NCBI RefSeq assembly: GCF_002760615.1
Contig: NZ_AWWI01000141.1
Span: 42,628-106,627 of the forward strand
DNA length: 64,000 nt
DNA from: Puniceibacterium antarcticum
GTDB taxonomy: Bacteria; Pseudomonadota; Alphaproteobacteria; Rhodobacterales; Rhodobacteraceae
Direction of reading: 5' to 3'
This document shows, piece after piece, positions 9,488-17,449 of the stretch. The notes beneath the pieces were generated by a model. That model was not told the DNA's origin. It did no database searches and saw only the letters and a program-made list of their open reading frames with translations. Each line of letters begins with the position of its first letter. The stretch's first letter is position 1. The translations under genes and the position numbers were made by a program.

Positions 9488-10207
9488 ATGCCTTACCATC
9501 TCTGCATGATTGTTGTGACCCATGCGACCCTTCGCAATCCTAGCGTGCTTGAGACGCGCAGCCTGCCCAAGCGGTTTCTGGGGCGGGTGATGCTCTGGCC
9601 ACGCCGCAGTGCAGGGGGGCGGATGATGCTACGGATGATCCTTGAAGTTCAGATCCTACGCTTTATTCTCTCACTCCTCCCATTTATCGCGGCGATGTTG
9701 ATCTGGCCGCGCTATGCCTTGCCCTTGGCACAAGCTCCACTTGCGATGATCCTGGTCATCGGGGCTGTTGAGATGCGCCTGCTGCGATATCCGCCCGAGA
9801 CACGCAAATCCTTGCTGCCGCAGGCAGAGGTCGAACGCATGGAAGATCTTTTGCGTTTTCGCGCGCTGCGTTGCCTAACTAAAATTGCGGCGCGCCACGG
9901 GCTGAAGCAGGGGGCGCTGATCCTGGTGATTGAGCAGGCCGAAATGGCGCGGGTGATGCCGTTGACGCTTGTTTCGGTTCAGTCCAACATGCCAGTCCCC
10001 CGCGTTCTGGCGCTTCAGGCGGCTGACCGCGCGCTGCTGCAGGCAGCCCTGTTCGATGCGGAGCTGACTGAGAAGGCGCTTTTGCTTGCCAGCTTTCAGT
10101 CCTCAAACTTTCTGCGCAGCTTCGCCTTTGAGACGCGTGGGGTGTCCGCCCATGCCCGCTTGGCCGCTGTTTTGGAAAAACGCGGGGAACGTGAGGTGCA
10201 GGCATGA
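9488..10207 (+). CDS. Membrane protein of unknown function preceding MoxR
   Basis: I do not recognise this protein. The frame opens at 9422; in-frame starts at 9488, 9506, 9590 and 9623 are all possible, and only 9623 has a purine-rich GGGGGG stretch just upstream. From 9488 it is about 239 residues. It has a hairpin of two membrane segments (LRFILSLLPFIAAMLIWP and APLAMILVIGAVEM) followed by a soluble C-terminal part of about 130 residues with the run PVPRVLALQAADRALL. Its stop overlaps the ATG of the MoxR-type ATPase (ATGA). It may anchor or supply substrate to that ATPase, an inference from position only. Confidence 0.65.
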   Translation: MPYHLCMIVVTHATLRNPSVLETRSLPKRFLGRVMLWPRRSAGGRMMLRMILEVQILRFILSLLPFIAAMLIWPRYALPLAQAPLAMILVIGAVEMRLLRYPPETRKSLLPQAEVERMEDLLRFRALRCLTKIAARHGLKQGALILVIEQAEMARVMPLTLVSVQSNMPVPRVLALQAADRALLQAALFDAELTEKALLLASFQSSNFLRSFAFETRGVSAHARLAAVLEKRGEREVQA

Positions 10208-11319
10208 TCAACGCTGCCACGGTTTCCGCGTCCGAAGCGTTGGAAACCTTGCGCGCTGGTTGGCGTGCGCAGCTGGACGGGGGGCTGATCGCGTCATGGA
10301 TGTTGCATGGCCGCCCCGGAGTGGGGAAGACGCAGATCATCCAGCAGCTTGCCGCCGAGAGGGACGCTCCGCTTTTCGATCTGCGCCTGACCACGATCGA
10401 GCCGCAGGATCTGCGCGGGCTACCCTATTACGACCACGAAACCCAGCGCACGATCTGGTATCGCCCCGAGGATCTTCCAGACGATCCGGTGCGCCCGGCG
10501 ATCCTGTTTCTGGACGAACTCACTGCCGCGTCGCCCTATCTGCAGCCGACGGTCTATGGCCTGTTGCAGGAACGCCGCGTCGGGCGGCACCGCATTCCGG
10601 ACAACGTGCTGATCGTTGCGGCCGGCAATATGGTCGAAGACGGCGCGGTTGCCTATGAGATGGGGACCGCTCTGTCCGATCGGCTGATTCATATGGTGTT
10701 GCAGGCCTCTGCCCGGGACTGGTTGCAGGGCTACGCGGTGGCACATGGGCTTCATCCGGCGGTGATCGCCTTCATCCGCACTCGCCCGGACCTGTTTGAG
10801 ACAACCGAGGATGCCTTGCGTCGCGGCCACGCCATCGCCTGCACGCCACGGTCCTGGGAACGGGTCAGCCAGATCCTGAGGTCGATCCGGGACCGCAGCC
10901 AGCGCAACGTGATGATCGCCGGCACGGTGGGTCATGCAGCGGCGGCGGAATTTGCGCTGATCGCGGATGAAATCGCCGCCAGCGTGCATGTTGAGGAAAT
11001 GCTTGCCACTCCGCGACACGCCCGCCGGGATCTTTATCCCCGGACGCTGCATGGGCTGACTGCACTGATCTATGCGTTGATTGCGCTGGCCGATGCCGAC
11101 AGCCTGCCCGTGGTGATCGACGTGATGGCTGATATGGACAGCCTGGCGGTGGGCCGCAATGCTGGGGTCTTTGCCCGCCTGCCTGTACGCGAACTTGCGT
11201 CCTTCGGTTTCGAACTGCTGATTTCCAAGGCGCTTGATCAGGGCTGGGAGGGGAGCTTTGCCGGTTCCGACAGCTACGCGGCCTATGCTTCTGCCCGCTC
11301 TGATGCTGGGCTGACCTGA
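10204..11319 (+). CDS. MoxR-family AAA+ ATPase
   Basis: A 371-residue AAA+ ATPase. Walker A GRPGVGKT lies at residues 36-43, Walker B ILFLDE at 100-105, and a sensor-1 asparagine in VLIVAAGNMVEDG, followed by a small helical domain. MoxR ATPases act as chaperones that assemble or remodel a partner, usually together with a von Willebrand A-domain protein. Exactly such a protein is encoded immediately downstream (TGATG overlap at 11317-11321). A membrane protein gene lies immediately upstream with an ATGA overlap. The substrate is unknown. Confidence 0.88.
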   Translation: MINAATVSASEALETLRAGWRAQLDGGLIASWMLHGRPGVGKTQIIQQLAAERDAPLFDLRLTTIEPQDLRGLPYYDHETQRTIWYRPEDLPDDPVRPAILFLDELTAASPYLQPTVYGLLQERRVGRHRIPDNVLIVAAGNMVEDGAVAYEMGTALSDRLIHMVLQASARDWLQGYAVAHGLHPAVIAFIRTRPDLFETTEDALRRGHAIACTPRSWERVSQILRSIRDRSQRNVMIAGTVGHAAAAEFALIADEIAASVHVEEMLATPRHARRDLYPRTLHGLTALIYALIALADADSLPVVIDVMADMDSLAVGRNAGVFARLPVRELASFGFELLISKALDQGWEGSFAGSDSYAAYASARSDAGLT

Positions 11320-12533
11320 TGGCGCATTCCACGCGCGCAACGCTCGCACTGGCGCATCTGGCCGAACGCGACCCGGCGCTGGGTGTTCTGGCGCTGTGGT
11401 GTCATCATCGCGATGATCCGGGAGTGATGCGCACAAGGGGCGATGTGATCCTCTATCCGCCAGAGTTCGATGGCCATCCCCTGCACGAACAGGTCGGTCT
11501 TGTGGGGCACCACGTGCTGCATGTTGCGCTGCGTCACTCCGCCCGGGCCGGGCAGATGGCGGAACGTCTGGGGCAAGAGTTTGACGTCGCGCTTTTTGGG
11601 CTGGTGGCAGACAGTTTGGTCAATGAAACCCTGCTGGTGGCCGGGCATGGCCTTCCAAGGCCAGCCGTCACCGTGACCGGCCTGCTGGCGGCGGCGGGCT
11701 GGCCTGCCGAATCGACACTATGCGCTCTGGCCGAGTGGGATACGGAGAGTCTTTATATGGCTTTGGCAGGGCCGGATACGGCGGAGCATAGGGCGCAGGA
11801 ATATGCGCAGCAACAGGACTTCACCCCTGATCTTGAACCAATACCCGCCTCTGAGGACGAAGGCGATGGCCCTGCCGACTGGCAGGGCCATCTGAGCCGT
11901 GCGCTGGAAGCCGGGCTCAAGGCCGGGCGCGGCATCGGCGCCAAGGCTGGGGGCATAGCCGATCTTCAGCCGCCCCGCACCCGATGGGAACAGGAGCTGC
12001 GCCACTTGCTGGCTCGCGCCCTGCAGGAACAACCACGACTTTCTTACAAACGCCCCTCGGGGCGGTGGGCGGCAGCAGAAGCCGAAGCGCGCAGCCACGG
12101 CAACCCGGTTCCTGTATTCGAGCCGGGCCGACAGCGTACCCGATTGCGCCCGAGCATCGCCATCGGGCTGGACACTTCGGGCTCTGTCACACCGCTGATA
12201 CTGAGGCTGTTCGCCTCAGAGGTTGCAGGCATTGTGCGCAGAACAGGAGCCGCTTGCACTGTTCTCGCCTTCGATGAAACGGTGCATTGGCAAGAGGATC
12301 TGCGAGCAGGCGAGTGCCAGGCTAGATTATCGTCGGCCCCGATGCGCAGGGGCGGAGGCACGGCGTATGCGGATCTGATGACGCGGATCAATCTGCTGAA
12401 GCCGTCAGTCGCAGTGATCCTCACCGACCTAGACGGCATATTCGGCACGCCGCCCGAGATGCCCGTGCTCTGGGCCGTCCCAAAGGCTCCAGCCTTTAGC
12501 CCGCCCTTTGGCAGGGTGCTAGTGCTCGCCTGA
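11319..12533 (+). CDS. VWA-like protein with DUF2201-type metallopeptidase N-domain
   Basis: A 404-residue two-domain protein. The N-terminal half resembles the putative metallopeptidase domain (DUF2201_N); at the expected zinc motif it reads HHVLH (residues 64-68) followed by VALRH. The middle (about 160-200) is acidic and low in complexity. The C-terminal VWA-like domain has the MIDAS motif DTSGS at 285-289. It forms a unit with the MoxR ATPase in front of it. If the HExxH consensus is right for the family, the catalytic glutamate is a histidine here, so the domain may bind metal without proteolysis. Function is not known. Confidence 0.82.
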   Translation: MAHSTRATLALAHLAERDPALGVLALWCHHRDDPGVMRTRGDVILYPPEFDGHPLHEQVGLVGHHVLHVALRHSARAGQMAERLGQEFDVALFGLVADSLVNETLLVAGHGLPRPAVTVTGLLAAAGWPAESTLCALAEWDTESLYMALAGPDTAEHRAQEYAQQQDFTPDLEPIPASEDEGDGPADWQGHLSRALEAGLKAGRGIGAKAGGIADLQPPRTRWEQELRHLLARALQEQPRLSYKRPSGRWAAAEAEARSHGNPVPVFEPGRQRTRLRPSIAIGLDTSGSVTPLILRLFASEVAGIVRRTGAACTVLAFDETVHWQEDLRAGECQARLSSAPMRRGGGTAYADLMTRINLLKPSVAVILTDLDGIFGTPPEMPVLWAVPKAPAFSPPFGRVLVLA

Positions 12534-12562
12534 CCTGTATTGCCTTGGCAGATTCACAATCG

Positions 12563-12602
12563 GAGCATGCGGACTGTCTTTGCAAATGCAGTCCGCATGC
12601 TC
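12563..12602. terminator. 13-bp perfect inverted repeat between convergent genes
   Basis: GAGCATGCGGACT at 12563-12575 is perfectly complementary to AGTCCGCATGCTC at 12590-12602, with a 14-base loop that itself contains the palindrome TTTGCAAA. It lies between the convergent VWA and TolC-type genes and is best read as a bidirectional terminator. A recombination or binding site is possible but there is no further support. Confidence 0.65.
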
Positions 12603-12655
12603 GCTTTCGTTGCGACTGGCGATGGCCCAAAGTCTGAAACCAAGGCCGGAGTACC

Positions 12656-14008
12656 TTAGCGCGTATAGTTCCAGCCCCGGCCAGCGGCAATCTGCAAGGT
12701 GCCCCAGTTGTTGGCCATATCACGCACTGATTGTGCCAGCGACAGCTGCGCGTTGCCGCGTGAGCGTTCGGAGTCTAGCAAATCGAGCAGAGTGGTCGTT
12801 CCGCCCTCGTAGGTCGCATTCGACAGTTCAACCACACGTTCGTAAGAATTCAGCGCCGCGCGGGTTGCCGACACCGTGGCCACGCTACGGCTGTAGGAAG
12901 TCTGTGCCGACTGCACTTCTTCCACAGCGTTTAGAACCGTGCCGCGCCATGTCAGCTCTGCCTGTTTTGCCTGGCTGATGGCCTGATCGCGGCTTCCGCG
13001 CAGCAACGGCTGGTTCAGAACCGGAATGCTGATCGCCGGGCCGAATTGCCAGCTCCGCGTGGCGGCGTTTGTCACCGTGCCGCTCAAGGACAGTGAGGGG
13101 TAGAGTTCTGCCTCGGCCACGCCGACGGCGGCGACCGCGGCGGCAAGGTCCCGCTCCGAGGAGCGTACATCCGGCCGGTTGCGCAGCAGATCTGCCGGAA
13201 CGCCGGCGCTCGTGCGGGCACGTGCCCGAGGCTGGGGCGCGCCGCGCTGCAGGTCAGTGATCAGAGGCTGCGCCGGTTCGGCCAGCAACGTTGCGAGCGC
13301 ATAGACCGAGGCGAAGAAATTCGCTTCAAGCGAGGGGACATTAGCGCGGGTTTCGTCATAGAGGGCTTGTGCGCGTGCCACATCCAGATCCGAAACGGTC
13401 CCGGCGCTGCGCTGACGTTGCACCAGATCGAGTGTCTCACCCCGGCTGCTGAGGTTCTGGCGGGTGATGGCCAGTGCCTCTTGATAATAGCGCGCATCGA
13501 TGTAATTCGACACCAGACTGGAAAGGAAAGCCAGCCGCGCCACACCCACATCCAGCTTTGCGCCCTCAAGCTGCGCAATCGCGCGTTCGCGCGCACGCCG
13601 TTCCCCGCCGAACAGATCCATCATGATAGACGGGCTGAAACCCGCAGAGGTGCCTTGGTCATAACCCACACCCTCGGCACCAGTCCGGGTGAGATTGCCG
13701 GTCAGCGATCCGCTGACCTGTGATGGCAGGCCTGTGGTGCGCAGACTGGCCTGTGCCTGTTCGATTCGCTCGATAGCGGTACGGATGTCCAGGTTCTGTG
13801 CAAGGCCGCGGTCCACCAGCGCGTTCAGCGTCTGGTCCTGATAATCCGTCCACCAGAGTTGCTGGCTGACATCGCCCAAAGGTGCGGTGTCCCCTTCTGC
13901 AAAGGCTGTGGTCAGCGCGATGTCGGGGGTTTTGTAATCTGGCCCGACGGATGTGCAGGCCACGAGGCCAACGGTAGCAAATGTCATTGCGGGGGTGCGG
14001 AATTTCAT
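12656..14008 (-). CDS. TolC/NodT-family outer-membrane efflux lipoprotein
   Basis: A 450-residue outer-membrane channel protein. The N-terminus is a lipoprotein signal ending in the lipobox LVAC (Cys at about residue 18), followed by TSVGPDYKTP, typical of NodT-type factors. Two repeats of the outer efflux protein fold follow, with NRPDVRSSERDLAAAVAAVGVAEAELYPSL cut into motifs NRPDV and AELYPSL typical of the family. These proteins normally trimerise and serve RND pumps or ABC exporters. No inner-membrane pump or adaptor gene is adjacent, so it is an orphan and its partner is unknown. Confidence 0.9.
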   Translation of the reverse strand: MKFRTPAMTFATVGLVACTSVGPDYKTPDIALTTAFAEGDTAPLGDVSQQLWWTDYQDQTLNALVDRGLAQNLDIRTAIERIEQAQASLRTTGLPSQVSGSLTGNLTRTGAEGVGYDQGTSAGFSPSIMMDLFGGERRARERAIAQLEGAKLDVGVARLAFLSSLVSNYIDARYYQEALAITRQNLSSRGETLDLVQRQRSAGTVSDLDVARAQALYDETRANVPSLEANFFASVYALATLLAEPAQPLITDLQRGAPQPRARARTSAGVPADLLRNRPDVRSSERDLAAAVAAVGVAEAELYPSLSLSGTVTNAATRSWQFGPAISIPVLNQPLLRGSRDQAISQAKQAELTWRGTVLNAVEEVQSAQTSYSRSVATVSATRAALNSYERVVELSNATYEGGTTTLLDLLDSERSRGNAQLSLAQSVRDMANNWGTLQIAAGRGWNYTR

Positions 14009-14287
14009 GCGTGACGTCTTTCGTTCATGTGGCGGGCGGCAGGGAGGTCGCTGTCTGCCCAGAGGTTTTAGGCGACAATAGCTTCAGGTCCGTGAATGCC
14101 AATGCCCGGACCGGCCCGCACACCCTAAATTGAAGCGTCAGGATTGCACAGATCGTTTGCGCGCAAAAAAGCCTCCACCGCAAGACAAACGGCTCTATCG
14201 AGTTTCCGGAGCTTAAAGGCCCTGCGCCGCGCCATCTTTCCGCAGTATTTCCGAAATGCCCATTTAGCGGCCTGGGCACTTAACTTT

Positions 14288-15535
14288 TTAGCGCAGCTTT
14301 TGCGCGCTCTCAACACGGGAAAACCCGGCCATGCTGGCGTAACCGCCGACGATGGCCGATCGCGCCTCAAGGTTAAGGATGTGATCAATGTTGTCGAACC
14401 CTGCCGGGGCCAGCTTTTCCACGGCGTCGATGACCCGCTCGGGCCCGCCCAGCCGGTTGGTGTGCACCACCTCTGCCGTCTTGGGCAGGCGATCCTTTTC
14501 ATAGGCCCAGAGGGCGGCACGCGGGTGTTCGGCGCTGGCCAGAGCATCGGCAATGCAGCGGGCATCCAGAACGGCCTGAGAGGCGCCGTTGGACCCCACG
14601 GGATACATCGGATGCGCCGCATCGCCCAGCAGCGTCACGCGGCCAAAGGTCCAGCGGGGCAGGGGATCGCGGTCTGCCATCGGGTATTCGAAGATGGATG
14701 GGGTGGCGCGCACCAGCCCTTCGATATCCATGCCGGGCACAGAGAAGCGTTTGGCGTGGGGCAGGACGGTGGCGAGGGGGACCTGCCGCGACCAGTTGTC
14801 GGGCATCGGGGAGGAGATCGCCGGATCCTTGATCCGCACATTGACCACCCAGTTGGTCAGTTGCCTGCCGTCTTTGGCCGGCGCGATGGGGTAGAGCACG
14901 AATTTGCCGCCCAGACCGCCGCCGATGGCCATGCTTTCGCCGTCCAGCCAGACCGGCCAGTCGACGGCCCCGCGCCACATGGCGACACCCTGCCAGCTGG
15001 GCGCGCCTTCGTCGGGGTAGAATATCTTGCGCCCGGCCGAGTGAATGCCATCGGCGCAGATCAGCACGTCACCGCGCGCGCTCAGACCAGCGCCGCCTTC
15101 GACCGAATCGGTGAAATGGGCTGTCACGCCGCCCTCGTCCTGCACAAAGCCTGCCAGCCTGCGCCCGGTCAGCACAGCGTCGGGGCCGAGCCTGTTGATC
15201 ACCGCATCATAGATCGTCTTTTGCAGGCGTCCGCGATGGATTGAGAATTGCGGCACCTCGTGGCCCGCATGCATGCCGCGCAGTTCTGACCAGACCTCTT
15301 GCCCCTGTTTGGTGAGGTAGGAGAGCTTGCGCGTGCGCACGCCAACCTTGTCGAGCGCGGGCAAGAGGCCAAGGGCGGCCAGTTCGCGGATCGCATGGGG
15401 CAGGATGTTGATGCCGACACCGACCTCGCGCACCTCGCGCGCGGCCTCGAACAGCTGGACCGGGATGCCGCGCTGATGCAGCATCAGCGCTGTCACCAGC
15501 CCGCCGATGCCCGCGCCTGCGATGAGGACCTTCAT
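14288..15535 (-). CDS. PhzS-like FAD-dependent aromatic monooxygenase
   Basis: A 415-residue single-component flavoprotein hydroxylase. GAGIGG at residues 7-12 binds the ADP part of FAD, and GDAAHPMYPVGSNGASQA near residue 290 binds the ribityl chain and pyrophosphate. From memory, VGVGINI, WSELRG and QFSIHRGRLQ match phenazine hydroxylase PhzS better than salicylate or kynurenine hydroxylases. It is the last gene of the minus arm of the tryptophan locus and abuts the cupin gene with no gap. A role as an aromatic amine or carboxylate hydroxylase is likely; the substrate cannot be read from sequence. Confidence 0.85.
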   Translation of the reverse strand: MKVLIAGAGIGGLVTALMLHQRGIPVQLFEAAREVREVGVGINILPHAIRELAALGLLPALDKVGVRTRKLSYLTKQGQEVWSELRGMHAGHEVPQFSIHRGRLQKTIYDAVINRLGPDAVLTGRRLAGFVQDEGGVTAHFTDSVEGGAGLSARGDVLICADGIHSAGRKIFYPDEGAPSWQGVAMWRGAVDWPVWLDGESMAIGGGLGGKFVLYPIAPAKDGRQLTNWVVNVRIKDPAISSPMPDNWSRQVPLATVLPHAKRFSVPGMDIEGLVRATPSIFEYPMADRDPLPRWTFGRVTLLGDAAHPMYPVGSNGASQAVLDARCIADALASAEHPRAALWAYEKDRLPKTAEVVHTNRLGGPERVIDAVEKLAPAGFDNIDHILNLEARSAIVGGYASMAGFSRVESAQKLR

Positions 15536-15991
15536 TTATGCGTCCTCGGGCGGGGGGAGGAAATCGACCTCGTGCTGGGCGGACACGGCCACCACATCCG
15601 CCGGATTGGCTTTGGGGCCAAGGTTGTGCAGCGCCCAGAACAGGTCATAGATGCGGCGGGACGGGGACACCCAGAACAGGCATTTTATTGTCGACTCGGT
15701 CTTGTTGAAGATCCCGTGCGGGATGCCCATCGGCAGGCGGATCAGATCGCCCGGTTCGGCATAGGCCTCGACCCCGTTCAGGAGCAGATCGAACCGGCCT
15801 TCGAGAACATATATGAATTCATCCTGATGCGGATGGATGTGCGGCGGCACGAAGGTGCCCTTGGGCAGGGTCGCATGCCACGACATGGAGGAGTCCGACA
15901 GATGCTTGGGCACATAGGTCTGCCCGAGGATGTTCCAGCTGATATTGTCCATGCCGGTGCCGGTTTTAGACACCCCGGGGATCATCTTCAT
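15536..15991 (-). CDS. Cupin-domain protein (paralogue A)
   Basis: A 151-residue single-domain cupin. The metal-binding motifs are canonical: HIHPHQDE (H-x-H-x4-E) in motif 1 and GDLIRLPMGIPHGIFN, fitting G-x5-P-x-G-x2-H-x3-N, in motif 2, so four protein ligands for Fe, Mn or Ni are present. It shares the opening pattern SWNILGQ and the closing SAQHEV(D/E)FLP with the second cupin at 24865. It lies between livF and the flavin monooxygenase. It might be a small dioxygenase, isomerase or sensor of the pathway intermediate; the exact role is not known. Confidence 0.85.
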   Translation of the reverse strand: MKMIPGVSKTGTGMDNISWNILGQTYVPKHLSDSSMSWHATLPKGTFVPPHIHPHQDEFIYVLEGRFDLLLNGVEAYAEPGDLIRLPMGIPHGIFNKTESTIKCLFWVSPSRRIYDLFWALHNLGPKANPADVVAVSAQHEVDFLPPPEDA

Positions 15992-16013
15992 TCACTTGGT
16001 CCTTTGCGTATTT

Positions 16014-16700
16014 TCAGACATGCAGGAAACGGTCCTTGATATCGGGGGTGGCGAGGATCTGGGCGGTGCTGCCCTGCCAGACCACGCGGCCCTTTTCGAT
16101 CACCACATGGCGGTCGGCGAATTTGGTCAGCGCATCGACATTCTTGTCGATCACCAGTATCGCCTCGCCCTCGGATTTCAGCCGGGTGAGGCAGGCCCAG
16201 ATGTCGGCGCGGATCAGCGGGGCAAGGCCCTCTGTCGCCTCGTCCAGCACCACAAGGCGCGGGTTGGTCATCAATGCGCGGCCTATGGCCAGCATCTGCT
16301 GTTCGCCCCCCGACAGCTGGTTGCCCATGTTGCGTTTGCGTTCCTGCAGACGGGGAAAAAGGTCGTAGATCCGGTTGAGCGTCCATTTGCCTTTGGTCGC
16401 GGTGGCCTGCAGGTTTTCCTGCACGGTGAGCGTCGGAAAGATCTGCCGCCCCTCGGGGACAAGGCCCAGACCGGCGCCCGCCACCAGATGGGGTTCGGCC
16501 CCGGTCAGATCCTTGCCATCGATGCGGATCTGCCCGCCTGTCGGTTTGACCATGCCAAAGATCGACTTGATCGTCGTCGTCTTGCCCATGCCGTTGCGGC
16601 CCAGCAGGGTCACCACCTCGCCCCTGGCAACGGACAGGTCGATGCCGAACAGGATGCGGCTTTCGCCGTAGGCGGCTTCTAACCCGGTGACTTGCAGCAT
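16014..16700 (-). CDS. livF: Branched-chain-type ABC transporter ATPase LivF
   Basis: A 228-residue LivF-type ATPase. Walker A GRNGMGKTTT is near residue 34, the signature is LSGGEQQM, Walker B is RLVVLDEATEGLAPL, and the LivF-specific GLVPEGRQIFP is present. It works with LivG on the cytoplasmic face of the LivHM permease. Its ATG shares one base with the livG stop codon. Given the surrounding genes, the transported compound is more likely an aromatic amino acid or its breakdown product than leucine; this is an inference from context. Confidence 0.92.
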   Translation of the reverse strand: MLQVTGLEAAYGESRILFGIDLSVARGEVVTLLGRNGMGKTTTIKSIFGMVKPTGGQIRIDGKDLTGAEPHLVAGAGLGLVPEGRQIFPTLTVQENLQATATKGKWTLNRIYDLFPRLQERKRNMGNQLSGGEQQMLAIGRALMTNPRLVVLDEATEGLAPLIRADIWACLTRLKSEGEAILVIDKNVDALTKFADRHVVIEKGRVVWQGSTAQILATPDIKDRFLHV

Positions 16701-17449
16701 CAGACAGCCTCCTCATCACCCAGATAGGCGGCGCGCACCTTTGGGTCGTTGCGGATCATGTCGGGTGTGCCGGAGGCGATGATTTCGCCGTAGACCAGCA
16801 CCGAAATCCGGTCGGCGAGGGCAAAGACCGCCTCCATATCATGTTCGATCAGCACGGTGGCATAGCGCCCCTTGAGCGCGCGCAGGCGCTGGACAAAGGC
16901 TTCGGCCTCTTCTCCGCCGGTACCGGCAAGCGGTTCGTCCAGCAGCAGGACCTTGGGGTTTGTGGCCAGCGCAATGGCCAGCTCAAGTCGGCGGTGTTCG
17001 CCGTGGGACAGCGCCGAGGCGCGCAGACTGGCGCGATCGTCAAGCCCGGCCTCGACCAGTGCGTTCATGGCGGCATCGTTCAGCGCGCGTTCCCCGGCGA
17101 CCGGCGCAAAAAAGCGAAAGGACGAGCCAGAGCGCGCCTGTACCGCCAGAGCGACATTTTCGAGCACTGTGAAGCGCGGCAGGATCGAGGTGATCTGGAA
17201 CGACCGCGCAAGGCCCAGCCGCACGCGGTCAGACATGCTGCGGTGAGTGACATCGCGCCCGGCAAGCGAGACTGACCCGCTGTCTGGTGCGATCTTGCCC
17301 GAGAGCTGCCCGATCAGAGTGGTCTTGCCCGCGCCGTTGGGGCCGATGATGGCGTGGAGTTCGCCGGGTTCGACATCAAGCGAGACGTTGCGGGTCACCT
17401 CCAAAGCGCCATAGCTTTTGCAGAGGTTGCGGACGGACAGCAGGCTCAT
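16700..17449 (-). CDS. livG: Branched-chain-type ABC transporter ATPase LivG
   Basis: The frame is open to 17569, but the start is taken at 17449 because MSLLSVRNLCKSYG begins the ABC fold there and the ATG overlaps the livM stop as ATGA. That gives 249 residues, the usual LivG length. Walker A GPNGAGKTT, the signature LSHGEHRRLELA, Walker B VLLLDEPLAG and the LivG feature DVTHRSMSDRVRLGLARSFQ are present. It partners LivF. The signature reads LSHGE, the LivG variant of LSGGQ. Confidence 0.92.
   Translation of the reverse strand: MSLLSVRNLCKSYGALEVTRNVSLDVEPGELHAIIGPNGAGKTTLIGQLSGKIAPDSGSVSLAGRDVTHRSMSDRVRLGLARSFQITSILPRFTVLENVALAVQARSGSSFRFFAPVAGERALNDAAMNALVEAGLDDRASLRASALSHGEHRRLELAIALATNPKVLLLDEPLAGTGGEEAEAFVQRLRALKGRYATVLIEHDMEAVFALADRISVLVYGEIIASGTPDMIRNDPKVRAAYLGDEEAV

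Noticed and set aside
14144..15244. 366-codon plus-strand frame opposite the PhzS-like monooxygenase
   Set aside because: Composition-driven antisense frame with no motif; the opposite strand encodes a complete flavoprotein.
15536..15991. 3-Hydroxyanthranilate 3,4-dioxygenase
   Set aside because: That enzyme is also a small cupin in this pathway, but its diagnostic sequence features were not seen and the two paralogues share a different signature (SWNILGQ, SAQHEV).
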